A DNA stretch of 64,000 bases from Pseudomonadota bacterium (GTDB lineage Bacteria; Pseudomonadota; Gammaproteobacteria; Burkholderiales; Gallionellaceae). Below are positions 40,735-50,865 of this stretch, one piece after another. A program made the position numbers and the translations under genes. The first letter of the stretch is position 1, and each line of letters opens with the position of its first letter. The stretch is taken from assembly GCA_021782365.1 (NCBI GenBank), contig JAJXVB010000001.1, forward strand, positions 310,001-374,000. Reading direction: 5' to 3'. The notes under the pieces are model-generated. The model saw only the letters and a program-made list of their open reading frames with translations. It was not told where the DNA came from and made no database searches.

Positions 40735-41871
40735 TCAGCCTCTGAAGATGTCGAAGGGTTCTATCCTGATCACCTTGCGTATGCCAATGAGGCTGGAAAT
40801 GCCCGCGATGATGAGCACCATGACAAACGCGATGCCGAGGTTGAGATCGGTTATCTGCGCGGCATAATCGGGCATCTTGAGCTTTGCCGACATGATGATA
40901 AACGATGCCAGGCCCACCCCCAGCCCATAGCCAAGAAAAGCCGTGAAACCGGCCTGAAAGAGAATCATGGAAACCAGCTCTCGCCCTTTTGCGCCTATTG
41001 CCTTGAGAGCGCCGAACTTCTCCAGGTTTTCGAGTATGAAGGTGTAAAAGGTCTGCCCCGATATGGAAAGACCCACGATGAAACTGATCAAGGTCATCAG
41101 CATCACGTTGATGCCAAGGCCAGTCTGGTACTTGTAGAAATTCGATATCTTCTGGATGAATTCATCGTCGGTGAGCGCCTGATACCCGAGCTTGTTCACC
41201 TCCTGCTTGATATGAGGGATGTCGTTTTGGCTTTTTGGCTTGACTAGTATGTAGGATGCGGTGAAACGGGTCGATGGAAGATAACTGATCGCCCTGCTAT
41301 AGGTTGTGTATAGCGTGGGAATTCCGAAAAGTCCGGAAATGTTGGCCCTGGCGATGCCGACGACCACCCCGTGGTGATCGTTGATTTCAAATTCCGATCC
41401 CACCTTCGGGTTTCCAAGCTTCCTGATCTCGGCGTCCTGCACGACGATAAAGCCGTTTTCAGCATAGATGTCCTCGATCTTCCCCTGGATCAGATCAGGG
41501 CGGCCGAACAGGCTTGCATCATCGAGGCCGATGACGGTCACTGCCTGATACACGCCGTTCTTGAGCTTGACCTGGGCGCCCCCCGAATAAAGAGGCACCG
41601 CGTATTTCACGCCGTCTATGCTCCTCACAGCATCCTGCACGTAATCTGGCATGGGTATGCTGCTCGATACATTGTTGACTGCGGGATCCAGCACCCACAT
41701 CTTGGCGCCTATGTTGGTCACGGTGGACGAGGCTCTGGACAGGATGCCGGCAAACATCGAAGTCATCATGACCATCAGGAAGACCGCAAAAGTGATTCCC
41801 ACGAGCAGCGCGGCGAACTTTCCCTTGTCATTGACCAGCAGCTTGAATGCGATTTTCAGGATACCGCTCAT
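40735..41871 (-). CDS. FtsX-like ABC transporter permease (DevC/MacB-type)
   Basis: Start MSGILKIAFKLLVNDKGKFAALLVGITFAVFLM at 41871; C-terminal FtsX domain. Confidence 0.85.
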   Translation of the reverse strand: MSGILKIAFKLLVNDKGKFAALLVGITFAVFLMVMMTSMFAGILSRASSTVTNIGAKMWVLDPAVNNVSSSIPMPDYVQDAVRSIDGVKYAVPLYSGGAQVKLKNGVYQAVTVIGLDDASLFGRPDLIQGKIEDIYAENGFIVVQDAEIRKLGNPKVGSEFEINDHHGVVVGIARANISGLFGIPTLYTTYSRAISYLPSTRFTASYILVKPKSQNDIPHIKQEVNKLGYQALTDDEFIQKISNFYKYQTGLGINVMLMTLISFIVGLSISGQTFYTFILENLEKFGALKAIGAKGRELVSMILFQAGFTAFLGYGLGVGLASFIIMSAKLKMPDYAAQITDLNLGIAFVMVLIIAGISSLIGIRKVIRIEPFDIFRG

Positions 41872-41947
41872 GCAAATCCTCTCGGCGGGAGATACGCCCG
41901 AATATACACCCAATCCGTGACGGGTTCATGCATGCATCCGGACCCAG

Positions 41948-42853
41948 TCAGACCAGAAGGTCGATCCCTCTCAATTTGACCAGTTTAACGGCGCTGATCA
42001 GCGCATCGATCGCCTGCGTGCGCGCATAGCTCTTGCGCCATGCGATCGCAATCCGCCTGGATGGAACTGGCTTCACAAAGGGAATGACCTTCAGAAGCGG
42101 GCTTCGGTAGCGCTCGCTGTTTGCCGAGGCTGGCAGCACGGTGATGCCGAGGCCTGATGCGACCATGTTTCTTATGGTTTCAAGCGAAGTGCCCTGCTGC
42201 ACTTCGGCGCCCTTTCTGGTCATCTCGGGGCAGGCCTCCGCGACCTGATTGCTGAAGCAGTGACCGGAATCCAGAAGCAGCACTTTTTCCTCTGCAAGTT
42301 CTCCAGGATGGACGCTGCGCCGCTTGGCCCAGCGGTGCTCGCTGCTCACGACGACCTCGAAAGATTCATCGTATAAGGGATGGGTCAGTATGCCCGCATC
42401 CCCGAAGGGAAGGGCGATGACGATGACATCGAGCTTGCCGTTCTTGAGCAGCACATCGAGATTGGCGGTGATGTTTTCCTCGATTTCCAGAGGCATGCTC
42501 GGCGCAACCTCCTTCAGCGCCGGGATCAGATCCGGGAGCAGATAGGGGCCCACGCTATAGATGATGCCGATTTTAAGCGGCGATTCGAGCTGGTTTTTGC
42601 CATGAGCTGCGATCTCTCTTATACGCTCAACCTCTTCCAGCGCACGCTGCGCCTGCTCGACGATGGCGCTGCCGACCGGCGTGATGGCGACTTCCCCCCG
42701 CCCGCGCTCGAATATCCTGACGCCCAGCTCCTCTTCGAGCTTCTGTATCGCCAAGGACAATGCCGGCTGACTGATGAAGGACTTTTCGGCAGCGCGGCGA
42801 AAACTCTTCTCCTGCGCCACGGCCACGATGAAGCGAAGTTCGTTGAGCGTCAT
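41948..42853 (-). CDS. oxyR: LysR-family regulator, OxyR-like
   Basis: Start MTLNELRFIVAVAQEKSFRRAAEKSFISQPALSLAIQKLEEELG; GHCFSNQVAEAC has the GHC-x8-C redox cysteine spacing of OxyR. Confidence 0.85.
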   Translation of the reverse strand: MTLNELRFIVAVAQEKSFRRAAEKSFISQPALSLAIQKLEEELGVRIFERGRGEVAITPVGSAIVEQAQRALEEVERIREIAAHGKNQLESPLKIGIIYSVGPYLLPDLIPALKEVAPSMPLEIEENITANLDVLLKNGKLDVIVIALPFGDAGILTHPLYDESFEVVVSSEHRWAKRRSVHPGELAEEKVLLLDSGHCFSNQVAEACPEMTRKGAEVQQGTSLETIRNMVASGLGITVLPASANSERYRSPLLKVIPFVKPVPSRRIAIAWRKSYARTQAIDALISAVKLVKLRGIDLLV

Positions 42854-42866
42854 GCTTCCCCCTTGT

Positions 42867-42883
42867 GATTTATATAATAAATC
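42867..42883. promoter_or_regulatory. 17-bp palindrome, candidate OxyR operator
   Basis: GATTTAT-ATA-ATAAATC perfect inverted repeat in the oxyR/rubrerythrin divergent intergenic region. Confidence 0.5.
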
Positions 42884-42906
42884 AATACCGTTTAAACAAT
42901 CAATTA

Positions 42907-42918
42907 GATTTATAAATC
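42907..42918. promoter_or_regulatory. 12-bp palindrome related to the upstream 17-bp palindrome
   Basis: GATTTATAAATC self-complementary; shares GATTTAT/ATAAATC arms. Confidence 0.4.
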
Positions 42919-42984
42919 GGGAACCGTTACATTGCAGCCGTGGACGACAAGCCACCCCGACAACCAACCAAACAGGAGCGCAAG

Positions 42985-43458
42985 ATGAAAAGACCAGAAA
43001 TCAGAACCATGGCCAATCTCGAGGCGGCTTTCGCCGGCGAATCGATGGCGCACATCAAATACCGCTATTTCGCAAAGATCGCACGCACCGCAGGAGACGA
43101 AGAGACGGCAAAAGTGTTCGAGGAAACCGCCAACCAGGAAGTGCAGCATGCCCTGGGCCACCTCGACCTGCTTTACCCCAAGGCCGAGATGACCACGGAG
43201 CGCTGCCTCAAAATGGCGATAGAAGGCGAGACTTACGAATACACCGAGATGTATCCCGGATTTCTCAAGACAGCCCAGCAGGAAGGCGATGCGGCTGCCG
43301 CCACTGAAATCGCGGAACAGATCGCAGAATCCAAGGAGCATGCGGAAATGTTCAAGGCGACGCTCGAAAAGGCGGCAAAGCGCTTCGCGGCCCTGGCAAG
43401 GGTTGAAGAGCGCCATGCCAATCAGTACCGCGCCGTTCTGGCCAAGGTTGGCGCCTGA
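42985..43458 (+). CDS. Rubrerythrin (without C-terminal rubredoxin domain)
   Basis: MKRPEIRTMANLEAAFAGESMAHIKYRYFAKIAR; two ferritin-like EE..H motifs; SD AGGAG upstream. Confidence 0.9.
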   Translation: MKRPEIRTMANLEAAFAGESMAHIKYRYFAKIARTAGDEETAKVFEETANQEVQHALGHLDLLYPKAEMTTERCLKMAIEGETYEYTEMYPGFLKTAQQEGDAAAATEIAEQIAESKEHAEMFKATLEKAAKRFAALARVEERHANQYRAVLAKVGA

Positions 43459-43491
43459 TACAATATAACCATCTTAATCAAGGAGCATGAA

Positions 43492-43656
43492 ATGAAAGTC
43501 TGGCAATGTGTGGTATGCGGTTTCATCTACAACGAAGTGGAAGGCCTGCCGTCGGAAGGCATCGCGCCGGGCACGGCATGGGCGGACATCCCCGAAAACT
43601 GGGTCTGCCCTGACTGCGGCGTTGCGAAGTCCGATTTCGAGATGGTCGAAATCTAA
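43492..43656 (+). CDS. Rubredoxin (54 aa), missing from the ORF track
   Basis: ATG 43492 to TAA 43656: [54 protein letters not shown]; two CxxCG knuckles; AGGAG upstream. Confidence 0.95.
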   Translation: MKVWQCVVCGFIYNEVEGLPSEGIAPGTAWADIPENWVCPDCGVAKSDFEMVEI

Positions 43657-43662
43657 AGCCTA

Positions 43663-43678
43663 GCCCCCGTCCGGGGGC
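43663..43678 (+). terminator. Possible hairpin after rubredoxin gene
   Basis: GCCCCCG-TC-CGGGGGC inverted repeat followed by GCTTTA; weak T-run. Confidence 0.35.
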
Positions 43679-43698
43679 GCTTTAATTCCAACAAGGAG

Positions 43699-44847
43699 AT
43701 GCTCATGAAACCCATCGTCGTGCTGGGCAGCGGACTTGCAGGCTATACGCTGGTGCGCGAATTGCGAAAACTTGACGGCGACATCCCCATCACCCTGGTG
43801 ACCAAAGACAGCGGCGACTATTACTCGAAGCCCACTCTTTCCAATGCCTTTGCGCAGAACAAGGAACCGGGAAGCCTCGTCCTGACTCCTGCTAAAACGA
43901 TGGCTGAGCAGCAGAAATTCATTCTGCTTGCAAACACCGAGGTGCGCGCAATCCACCGAGCGGAGAAGAAGCTCGACACGACAGCGTGCGTCATCGAATA
44001 CGAAAAACTGGTGCTGGCCATGGGCGCCGACCCGATACGCATCCCGTTGCAGGGGGATGCCGCAAATGAAGTTTTGTCGGTCAACGATCTTTCCGACTAC
44101 GCAAGGTTTCGCGAAAGGCTAAAAGACGCGGAATCCGTGGCCATCATGGGCGGCGGTCTGATAGGCTGCGAATTCGCCAACGACCTCGCTCACGCCGGAT
44201 ACAAGGTTTCGGTGATCGATCCCGGCCCCTACCCGATCGCAGGACTGCTTCCTGAAGAGGCCGGAAGACAACTGCTTGAACCGCTGCAGAACATCGGCGT
44301 CAGCTGGCATTTCGGCAAGGCGGCGCAGCGAGTCGATCGCTCAGGCCAGTCTTTCCAATTGACGCTGACAGACCAGACCGTAATCTCCGCGGATGTCGTG
44401 CTCTCGGCCGTCGGGCTGCGCCCGCGAATACAGCTCGCAAAGGATGCCGGTCTTTCGGTCAACCGCGGGATCTCGGTCGATGAACGGCTGCAAACCTCGG
44501 ATGAGGCGATCTTTGCGCTCGGCGACTGCGCGGAAATCAACGGACAGACGATGCCCTATGTGCTGCCCATCATGCATGCCGCCCGCGCTCTTTCCAAGAC
44601 TCTGGGTGGATCGGACGCCAAGGCAGTCTTTCCCTACATGCCTGTAGTGGTCAAGACGCCAGCGCACCCGATCGCTGTCCTTCCTGTGCCACGCGATGCG
44701 CCGGGGTCATGGAAAATTCTGGAACAAGGGCCTGGAATCAAGATGGGATTTTTCAATCCTCAAGACGAGATGGTCGGATTTGCGCTGACCGGCGAATATG
44801 CCAAGGAGCGCAACGAGATGACTGCCCGCTGCGCCGCAAAAACCTAA
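43699..44847 (+). CDS. FAD-dependent rubredoxin:NAD+ oxidoreductase-like protein
   Basis: 382 aa; PIVVLGSGLAGYTLVRELRKL, VAIMGGGLIGCEFANDLAHAGYKVSVID, IFALGDCAEING. Confidence 0.87.
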   Translation: MLMKPIVVLGSGLAGYTLVRELRKLDGDIPITLVTKDSGDYYSKPTLSNAFAQNKEPGSLVLTPAKTMAEQQKFILLANTEVRAIHRAEKKLDTTACVIEYEKLVLAMGADPIRIPLQGDAANEVLSVNDLSDYARFRERLKDAESVAIMGGGLIGCEFANDLAHAGYKVSVIDPGPYPIAGLLPEEAGRQLLEPLQNIGVSWHFGKAAQRVDRSGQSFQLTLTDQTVISADVVLSAVGLRPRIQLAKDAGLSVNRGISVDERLQTSDEAIFALGDCAEINGQTMPYVLPIMHAARALSKTLGGSDAKAVFPYMPVVVKTPAHPIAVLPVPRDAPGSWKILEQGPGIKMGFFNPQDEMVGFALTGEYAKERNEMTARCAAKT

Positions 44848-45554
44848 GCCGGCTTGCGCAGAAGATCGACGCGTATCGGCATGTGGAATACGGCACCGTC
44901 TGTCGTCACGTGTCCCATGAACTTTTGCCTGACTTCTTCATAAAGCGCATCGCTCAAGCGATGTTGCGTGTGCGTGACCTTGAGTATCTTGTCCTCGAAC
45001 TCAGAGAAGTCTGAAAAACGCATAGGCGAAAGGAAGAACGTCTGGCTTTCAAGGATGAGGCGGCCCGCTTCGACAGCGCGTTTGACGGATGCGAAAGCCG
45101 CCTCCCTGACCCTCTGCTCGTCGTGAAAGAGCCTCAGTATCTCGTTGAAATCGCCGGCGAAAACGGGCTCCGAGATATAGGCCGCCCCGCCTTCTCTTAG
45201 CACGCGGCGTATCTCTTCCATCGCATCATCCATCTGCTCGACGGGAACATGGTGCAATGACTTGAACATCAGGACGATGTCGAATGACTCGTCATCCGCC
45301 GGAATCGCCTGGGCACCTCCGCGTCCGAACCGCACTTTGTCAGGCTTCTCGCGCATCAGGTTTTCCGCATGCTGGATTTCATCCACTTCCAGCGCAACGA
45401 TGCTTGCGACCTTGCCGTCTTTGGCAATGGCCATCGTCTTGTCGGCCTTGCCGCATCCCAGTTCGAGGACATCGGCATTATCAAGCGACAAAAGCCGCTC
45501 GTAGATTTCTCGCTCGTCGCAGATCAATTGGGTCTCGGGGTTCGATATTTTCAT
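44844..45554 (-). CDS. SAM-dependent class I methyltransferase
   Basis: Start MKISNPETQLICDEREIYERLL at 45554; VLELGCGKADKTMAIA motif I; FDIVLMFKSLHHVP. Confidence 0.83.
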   Translation of the reverse strand: MKISNPETQLICDEREIYERLLSLDNADVLELGCGKADKTMAIAKDGKVASIVALEVDEIQHAENLMREKPDKVRFGRGGAQAIPADDESFDIVLMFKSLHHVPVEQMDDAMEEIRRVLREGGAAYISEPVFAGDFNEILRLFHDEQRVREAAFASVKRAVEAGRLILESQTFFLSPMRFSDFSEFEDKILKVTHTQHRLSDALYEEVRQKFMGHVTTDGAVFHMPIRVDLLRKPA

Positions 45555-45581
45555 CAATTCCTCCTGGCAGGACTCTAGCAT

Positions 45582-45608
45582 AAAAAAAGCCGCTGATTGC
45601 TCAGCGGC
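45582..45608 (-). terminator. Intrinsic terminator downstream of tRNA-Asp (minus strand)
   Basis: Minus strand reads GCCGCTGA-GCAA-TCAGCGGC followed by TTTTTTT. Confidence 0.85.
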
Positions 45609-45619
45609 TCTTCTTGTGT

Positions 45620-45696
45620 TGGCGGAGTGGACGGGACTCGAACCCGCGACCCCCGGCGTGACAGGCCGGTATTCTAACCAACTGAACTACCACTCC
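45620..45696 (-). tRNA. tRNA-Asp (GTC), copy 1
   Basis: Minus: GGAGTGGTAGTTCAGTTGGTTAGAATACCGGCCTGTCACGCCGGGGGTCGCGGGTTCGAGTCCCGTCCACTCCGCCA; cloverleaf arms and encoded CCA. Confidence 0.95.
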
Positions 45697-45744
45697 AAAA
45701 CTATTACTCATTACCGGCTACTCGCCACAAGCAACCGGCTTTGT

Positions 45745-45820
45745 TGGTGGGTGCTGACGGGGTCGAACCGCCGACATTCGCCTTGTAAGGGCGACGCTCT
45801 ACCAACTGAGCTAAGCACCC
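45745..45820 (-). tRNA. tRNA-Val (TAC), copy 1
   Basis: Minus: GGGTGCTTAGCTCAGTTGGTAGAGCGTCGCCCTTACAAGGCGAATGTCGGCGGTTCGACCCCGTCAGCACCCACCA. Confidence 0.95.
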
Positions 45821-45821
45821 T

Positions 45822-47708
45822 TTACTGTTTGACCGTTTCCGGCTCGGGCATCTTCACCTTGATGCTGGCTTTGCTCTTTGCATAAGCAAGATAAGCCTGC
45901 AACATCGCATCCCCCGTCATCTGCCTCAACTGCTGGGCATATCTCGCACGCTTCGCGTCGTCGGGAGGCGCTCCATCCTTCACCGCATCCAGACGCACGA
46001 TCATGTATCCGCCTTGCGGGGACTCTGCACCGACATACTGGGGTAGTTTGGCACTATCTGCCTGAAACAGCTGGCGCACTATCTCTGAGTCCAGCGCACC
46101 GTGTTTTATGCGAGTGATCGTCTGAGCCGATGACCAATTCAATGCAGGATTCGCACCCTGCTGTAATTGAGCGAGCAGCATTTTACCTTGTTTTGCGGCC
46201 ATGTCCAGCGATTTTTGATGCAATATCTTCTTTCTGATCTCGTCGCTGGCGTCTGAAAGGCTGCGCACTGCGGCAGGCTTGTGATCCAGCATGCGCGCGG
46301 CGACCAGCGTATTTTCGGCGACTTCGATCGCTGCGGTATTGCGGTGATTCTTGGTCACATCGTCGCTGAATATGGCCTGCAGCATCTTGGGAGTCCAGAT
46401 GTCATCGGCGGCTGCACCCTTCGTGAGCCAGCCGCTTTGCTCGATCTTCACCCCTGCCAGCTGTGCGGCGGGTTGCAGGGTGTCGCTCTGCTCGTAGACT
46501 GTGTTGCTGAACTTGTCGGCCATCTCGGCAAACATGTCCGCCGCCTTCTGTTCGCGAAGCTTGGAGAGGATGTCGTTGCTCACTTCGCTGAAAGGCGCGA
46601 CCTTTGCCGGTTTGATCGCCGTCAGCTTGATGATGTGATAGCCGAATTCCGATCTGACGAGATCGCTGATTTCTCCGACCTTGAGCGCAAACACGGCATC
46701 GTCAAACGGCTTGACCATCATGCCCTTGCCGAACGTGCCGAGATCCCCGCCGCTTGCGGCAGAACCTGGATCCTGGGAATTCTTTTTCGCGATCTCCGCA
46801 AACTGCGCAGGATTTTTCCTCACTTCCTCTAGCAGCTTGGCCGCCTTCGCCTTGACCGCATCCTGTTCTGCCCGGGGCGCTTTGGGCGACACCGTCAGCA
46901 GAATGTGGGATGCCTGCCGCTGCTCTGGCGTCGAAAATTCTGACTGGTGTTCATCGTAGTACTTCTTGACTTCCTCGGGCTTCACCTCGACCCTGGAGAT
47001 CAGATCCGCCACAGAGAACTTGACGTATTGAACCCGGATCTCTTCGGGAGTCTGAAACTCCTTCTGATTCTGGTCGTAATAAGTCTTGATTTCGCCGTCG
47101 TCGACCTTGATGCCGGATTCGCTCAGAGGAATCTGCGCGATGCTGATGGTGCGCTGCTGCTCGTTTATCGCGATGATCCTGTCCGCAACGGCATTCGCGG
47201 CATAGCCGTTCTGCGTGAAGGAGTTGCTCATCTCTTCGCCGATCAATTCACCCTTCAGGCGCTGTTCGAATACCAGGGGCGACATGCTCCTCTCGGCCAG
47301 AACGCTGACATAACGGGCCTTGTCGAACTTCCCATCCACCTTGAATGCATCGATGCTGGCGATCACCTGCGCGATCTGTTCATCGGTCACCGTCAATCCT
47401 GCGGAGATTCCATTTTCGATCAATAGTTTTTGACCGATCAGGCTGTTCAGGACTGCCTGCCTCATCTCCGGCTTGTCGAACATCGCAGGATCAAAATTCG
47501 CGCCCAGCATCTGGCGCAGCCTGTCCTGCTGCTGGTTTAAGGCCGTATCGAATTCCTGTTTGGTGATCTTCGTTCCGTCAACGGTGGCCGGCGCATCCGA
47601 GCTTCCCGAATGTCGATATGAATCCACTCCGAAGAATACGAATGGCAGTATGATCAGGAGCAGCACGATCTGCACCCATCTTCTTTTTTCATGAACGAAA
47701 TCAAACAT
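45822..47708 (-). CDS. ppiD: SurA N-terminal/PpiD-like membrane-anchored peptidyl-prolyl isomerase
   Basis: 628 aa; N-terminal [33 protein letters not shown] segment; parvulin domain [13 protein letters not shown]...[43 protein letters not shown]. Confidence 0.9.
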   Translation of the reverse strand: MFDFVHEKRRWVQIVLLLIILPFVFFGVDSYRHSGSSDAPATVDGTKITKQEFDTALNQQQDRLRQMLGANFDPAMFDKPEMRQAVLNSLIGQKLLIENGISAGLTVTDEQIAQVIASIDAFKVDGKFDKARYVSVLAERSMSPLVFEQRLKGELIGEEMSNSFTQNGYAANAVADRIIAINEQQRTISIAQIPLSESGIKVDDGEIKTYYDQNQKEFQTPEEIRVQYVKFSVADLISRVEVKPEEVKKYYDEHQSEFSTPEQRQASHILLTVSPKAPRAEQDAVKAKAAKLLEEVRKNPAQFAEIAKKNSQDPGSAASGGDLGTFGKGMMVKPFDDAVFALKVGEISDLVRSEFGYHIIKLTAIKPAKVAPFSEVSNDILSKLREQKAADMFAEMADKFSNTVYEQSDTLQPAAQLAGVKIEQSGWLTKGAAADDIWTPKMLQAIFSDDVTKNHRNTAAIEVAENTLVAARMLDHKPAAVRSLSDASDEIRKKILHQKSLDMAAKQGKMLLAQLQQGANPALNWSSAQTITRIKHGALDSEIVRQLFQADSAKLPQYVGAESPQGGYMIVRLDAVKDGAPPDDAKRARYAQQLRQMTGDAMLQAYLAYAKSKASIKVKMPEPETVKQ

Positions 47709-47770
47709 GGCGACCCCGGCTCTCTTGCATGACAGATACGAAAAAAGGCGAACTTTCGTTCGCCTCGATT

Positions 47771-47847
47771 TGGCGGAGTGGACGGGACTCGAACCCGCGA
47801 CCCCCGGCGTGACAGGCCGGTATTCTAACCAACTGAACTACCACTCC
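47771..47847 (-). tRNA. tRNA-Asp (GTC), copy 2
   Basis: Identical by eye to 45620-45696. Confidence 0.95.
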
Positions 47848-47882
47848 AAAAATGTAACCCAGTTGTCATTGAGCATGTAAAC

Positions 47883-47958
47883 TGGTGGGTGCTGACGGGG
47901 TCGAACCGCCGACATTCGCCTTGTAAGGGCGACGCTCTACCAACTGAGCTAAGCACCC
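47883..47958 (-). tRNA. tRNA-Val (TAC), copy 2
   Basis: Identical by eye to 45745-45820. Confidence 0.95.
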
Positions 47959-47969
47959 GACAAAGACGA

Positions 47970-48242
47970 TCAGTTTACAGCATCTTTCAAACCTTTTCCA
48001 GCGCGAAATTTTGGAACTTTCGCAGCCTTGATGGTGATCTCCGCTCCTGTCTGCGGATTCCGGCCTTTGCGGGCAGCCCTTTTTTCGACCGAAAAGGAGC
48101 CGAAGCCCACCAGAGCGACCTCATCTCCCTTCTTCAGGGATTTCTTGATTGCCTCCAGCATGCCATCAAGAGCGCGGCCGGCAGCAGCCTTCGAAATGTC
48201 AGCCGATGTTGCAATTGCATCTACCAAGTCAGACTTATTCAT
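47970..48242 (-). CDS. hupB: DNA-binding protein HU-beta
   Basis: 90 aa; [32 protein letters not shown]...[31 protein letters not shown]. Confidence 0.95.
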   Translation of the reverse strand: MNKSDLVDAIATSADISKAAAGRALDGMLEAIKKSLKKGDEVALVGFGSFSVEKRAARKGRNPQTGAEITIKAAKVPKFRAGKGLKDAVN

Positions 48243-48329
48243 CTTCTACCATCTCCCTAAATCATTAATTATTATTTAACGCAAACCAAGCCTGCTTTAT
48301 ATCAAGACTGCGAAGCTTTGGTCAAGCGC

Positions 48330-50735
48330 TCAATGCTTGGTTGCAACGACCGGAACTGGCAGCACGGCATCTCCCACCAATGCGGGCACATCAGAATCCT
48401 CGCGAGGTTCGGGCTTGCGCTCCAAGGCAAGCTCAAGCACCTGCTCTATCCATTTCACCGGATGAATGTCGAGCTTGTTCTTGACGTTGTCCGAAATCTC
48501 CGCCAGATCCTTGACGTTTTCCTCGGGTATCAGGACCGTCTTGATGCCTCCCCGCTGAGCGGCAATCAATTTCTCCTTCAGTCCGCCTATGGGCAGCACT
48601 TCCCCGCGCAACGTGATTTCCCCAGTCATCGCCACATCCGCCCTGACCGGAATGCCAGTCAATGCGGAAACCATCGCCGTGCACATGCCTATGCCCGCGC
48701 TTGGCCCATCCTTGGGTATCGCCCCTTCCGGCAGATGGATGTGCAGATCATTCTTCTGATAGAAGTCCTCGTCTATCCCGAGCCGCTTGGTGCGGCCGCG
48801 CACCACGCTCAAGGCTGCCTGTATCGACTCCTGCATCACCTCTCCGAGTTTGCCGGTCGTAGTCGTTTTTCCCTTGCCAGGCAGGACCACGGTTTCTATC
48901 GTGAGCAGCTCGCCGCCCACCTCGGTCCACGCAAGCCCGGTCACCTGCCCTACCTGATTGCGCTTTTCCGCCACGCCGTAGGAATAGCGGCGCACGCCCA
49001 GATACTTGTCCAGATTGCGTGAATTGACAACCACCTTCTTGCCGCGCGTCTTGAGCAGCAATCCCTTGACCACTTTGCGGCAAATCTTGGAAATTTCGCG
49101 CTCCAGGCCGCGAACGCCCGCCTCCCTCACGTAATAGCGGACGATGTCCCGCAATGCCGTCTCGGTGATGGCGATCTCCTCTGGATTGAGGCCATTGTTC
49201 TTGATCGCCTTGGGCACGAGATAGCGAGTTGCAATATTGATCTTCTCGTCTTCCATGTAGCTCGAAACATGGATGATCTCCATGCGGTCGAGCAGCGCAT
49301 CGGGGATATTCAGCGTATTGGCGGTCGCGACGAACATCACGTCGGAAAGATCGTAGTCCACCTCGACGTAGTGATCGACAAAGGTCGAGTTCTGCTCGGG
49401 ATCCAGCACCTCGAGCAGCGCCGCAGAAGGATCGCCTCTCATGTCCATGCCCATCTTGTCTACTTCGTCGAGCAGGAACAGCGGGTTCTTCACCGCGATC
49501 TTGCTCATGTTCTGCAGTATCTTGCCGGGCATTGACCCGATATAGGTGCGGCGATGGCCGCGAATCTCGGATTCATCCCTCACCCCACCCAGAGACATCC
49601 GCACGAACTTGCGGTTGGTCGCTCGCGCGATGGATTGCCCGAGCGAAGTCTTGCCCACTCCTGGAGGTCCCACCAGGCAGAGTATCGGTGCCTTGAGCTT
49701 GTCGACGCGCTGTTGAACCGCCAGATATTCGAGTATGCGTTCCTTGACCTTATCAAGGCCATAGTGATCCTCTTCCAGAACGACTTCAGCCTTCTTGAGA
49801 TCCGCGCTGATCTTGGTTTTCTTCTTCCAGGGCAATCCGATCAGCACATCGATGTAGTTGCGCACGACGGTCGCTTCAGCAGACATCGGCGACATCAGGC
49901 GCAGCTTCTTGAGTTCGGCCTCGGCTTTGGCTCTAGCCTCCTTGGGCATGTTGGCCGCCTTGATCTTCTTGTCCAGCCCGTCGAGATCGGCACCTTCCTC
50001 TTCCTCGCCCAGTTCCTTCTGTATCGCCTTGACCTGTTCGTTGAGGTAATACTCGCGCTGGCTCTTTTCCATCTGACGCTTGACGCGACCGCGGATGCGC
50101 TTTTCGACCTGCAGGATATCGATCTCGCCTTCGAGCAGTCCCAGAAGATGTTCCAGGCGCTTTTTGACAGAAGAAATCTCGAGCACTTGCTGCTTCTGCT
50201 CCAGCTTCAACGGCAGATGTGCCGCGACGATATCCGCGAGGCGGCCGGCATCATCTATCCCGGTCAGGGAAGACAGGATTTCAGGCGGAATCTTCTTGTT
50301 CAGCTTGACGAACTGTTCGAACTGGGAGATCAGCGTCCTGCGCATCGCCTCCGATTCGCTCCCGCTCGCATCCTCCGCGGGAATGACCTCGACTTCGGCC
50401 ACAAAATGGCTGTCGACATCCTCCACATTCAGCACATTGACGCGATTGATCCCTTCCACCAGCACCTTGACCGTGCCATCCGGCAGCTTCAGCATTTGCA
50501 GCACATTCGCCATGCTGCCTATGCCAAACAAATCTTCCGTTCCCGGATCGTCCTTGGATGCAGTTTTCTGCGCAACCAGCACGATGGATTTTCCTGCATC
50601 CATCGCCAATTCCAGCGCCTTGATGGACTTGGCGCGCCCCACGAACAGCGGGATGACCATGTGCGGAAATACGACGACATCGCGCAACGGCAACAATGGA
50701 TGAAGCTCAACTGGAATATTTTGTTTGGTAGCCAT
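48330..50735 (-). CDS. lon: ATP-dependent protease Lon
   Basis: Start [26 protein letters not shown] at 50735; [22 protein letters not shown] catalytic Ser motif. Confidence 0.97.
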   Translation of the reverse strand: MATKQNIPVELHPLLPLRDVVVFPHMVIPLFVGRAKSIKALELAMDAGKSIVLVAQKTASKDDPGTEDLFGIGSMANVLQMLKLPDGTVKVLVEGINRVNVLNVEDVDSHFVAEVEVIPAEDASGSESEAMRRTLISQFEQFVKLNKKIPPEILSSLTGIDDAGRLADIVAAHLPLKLEQKQQVLEISSVKKRLEHLLGLLEGEIDILQVEKRIRGRVKRQMEKSQREYYLNEQVKAIQKELGEEEEGADLDGLDKKIKAANMPKEARAKAEAELKKLRLMSPMSAEATVVRNYIDVLIGLPWKKKTKISADLKKAEVVLEEDHYGLDKVKERILEYLAVQQRVDKLKAPILCLVGPPGVGKTSLGQSIARATNRKFVRMSLGGVRDESEIRGHRRTYIGSMPGKILQNMSKIAVKNPLFLLDEVDKMGMDMRGDPSAALLEVLDPEQNSTFVDHYVEVDYDLSDVMFVATANTLNIPDALLDRMEIIHVSSYMEDEKINIATRYLVPKAIKNNGLNPEEIAITETALRDIVRYYVREAGVRGLEREISKICRKVVKGLLLKTRGKKVVVNSRNLDKYLGVRRYSYGVAEKRNQVGQVTGLAWTEVGGELLTIETVVLPGKGKTTTTGKLGEVMQESIQAALSVVRGRTKRLGIDEDFYQKNDLHIHLPEGAIPKDGPSAGIGMCTAMVSALTGIPVRADVAMTGEITLRGEVLPIGGLKEKLIAAQRGGIKTVLIPEENVKDLAEISDNVKNKLDIHPVKWIEQVLELALERKPEPREDSDVPALVGDAVLPVPVVATKH

Positions 50736-50865
50736 GGCAATTACCTTTTCGTTGTCAGGATTGCTAGATGGGGACAGCTTAAACCAATTCAATCCCTGCT
50801 TGGAAAAGATTGATCAAAAAACTCGGGAAAGCCAGAACCGGCCCTCCCGGTTTTTCGCGCAGGAA

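Noticed and set aside
45616-45885. 89-aa plus ORF, and 47889-48260 ORF
   Set aside because: Run antisense across the tRNA genes; the shared peptide VLTGSNRRHSPCKGDALPTELST is translated antisense tRNA-Val, not a protein family.
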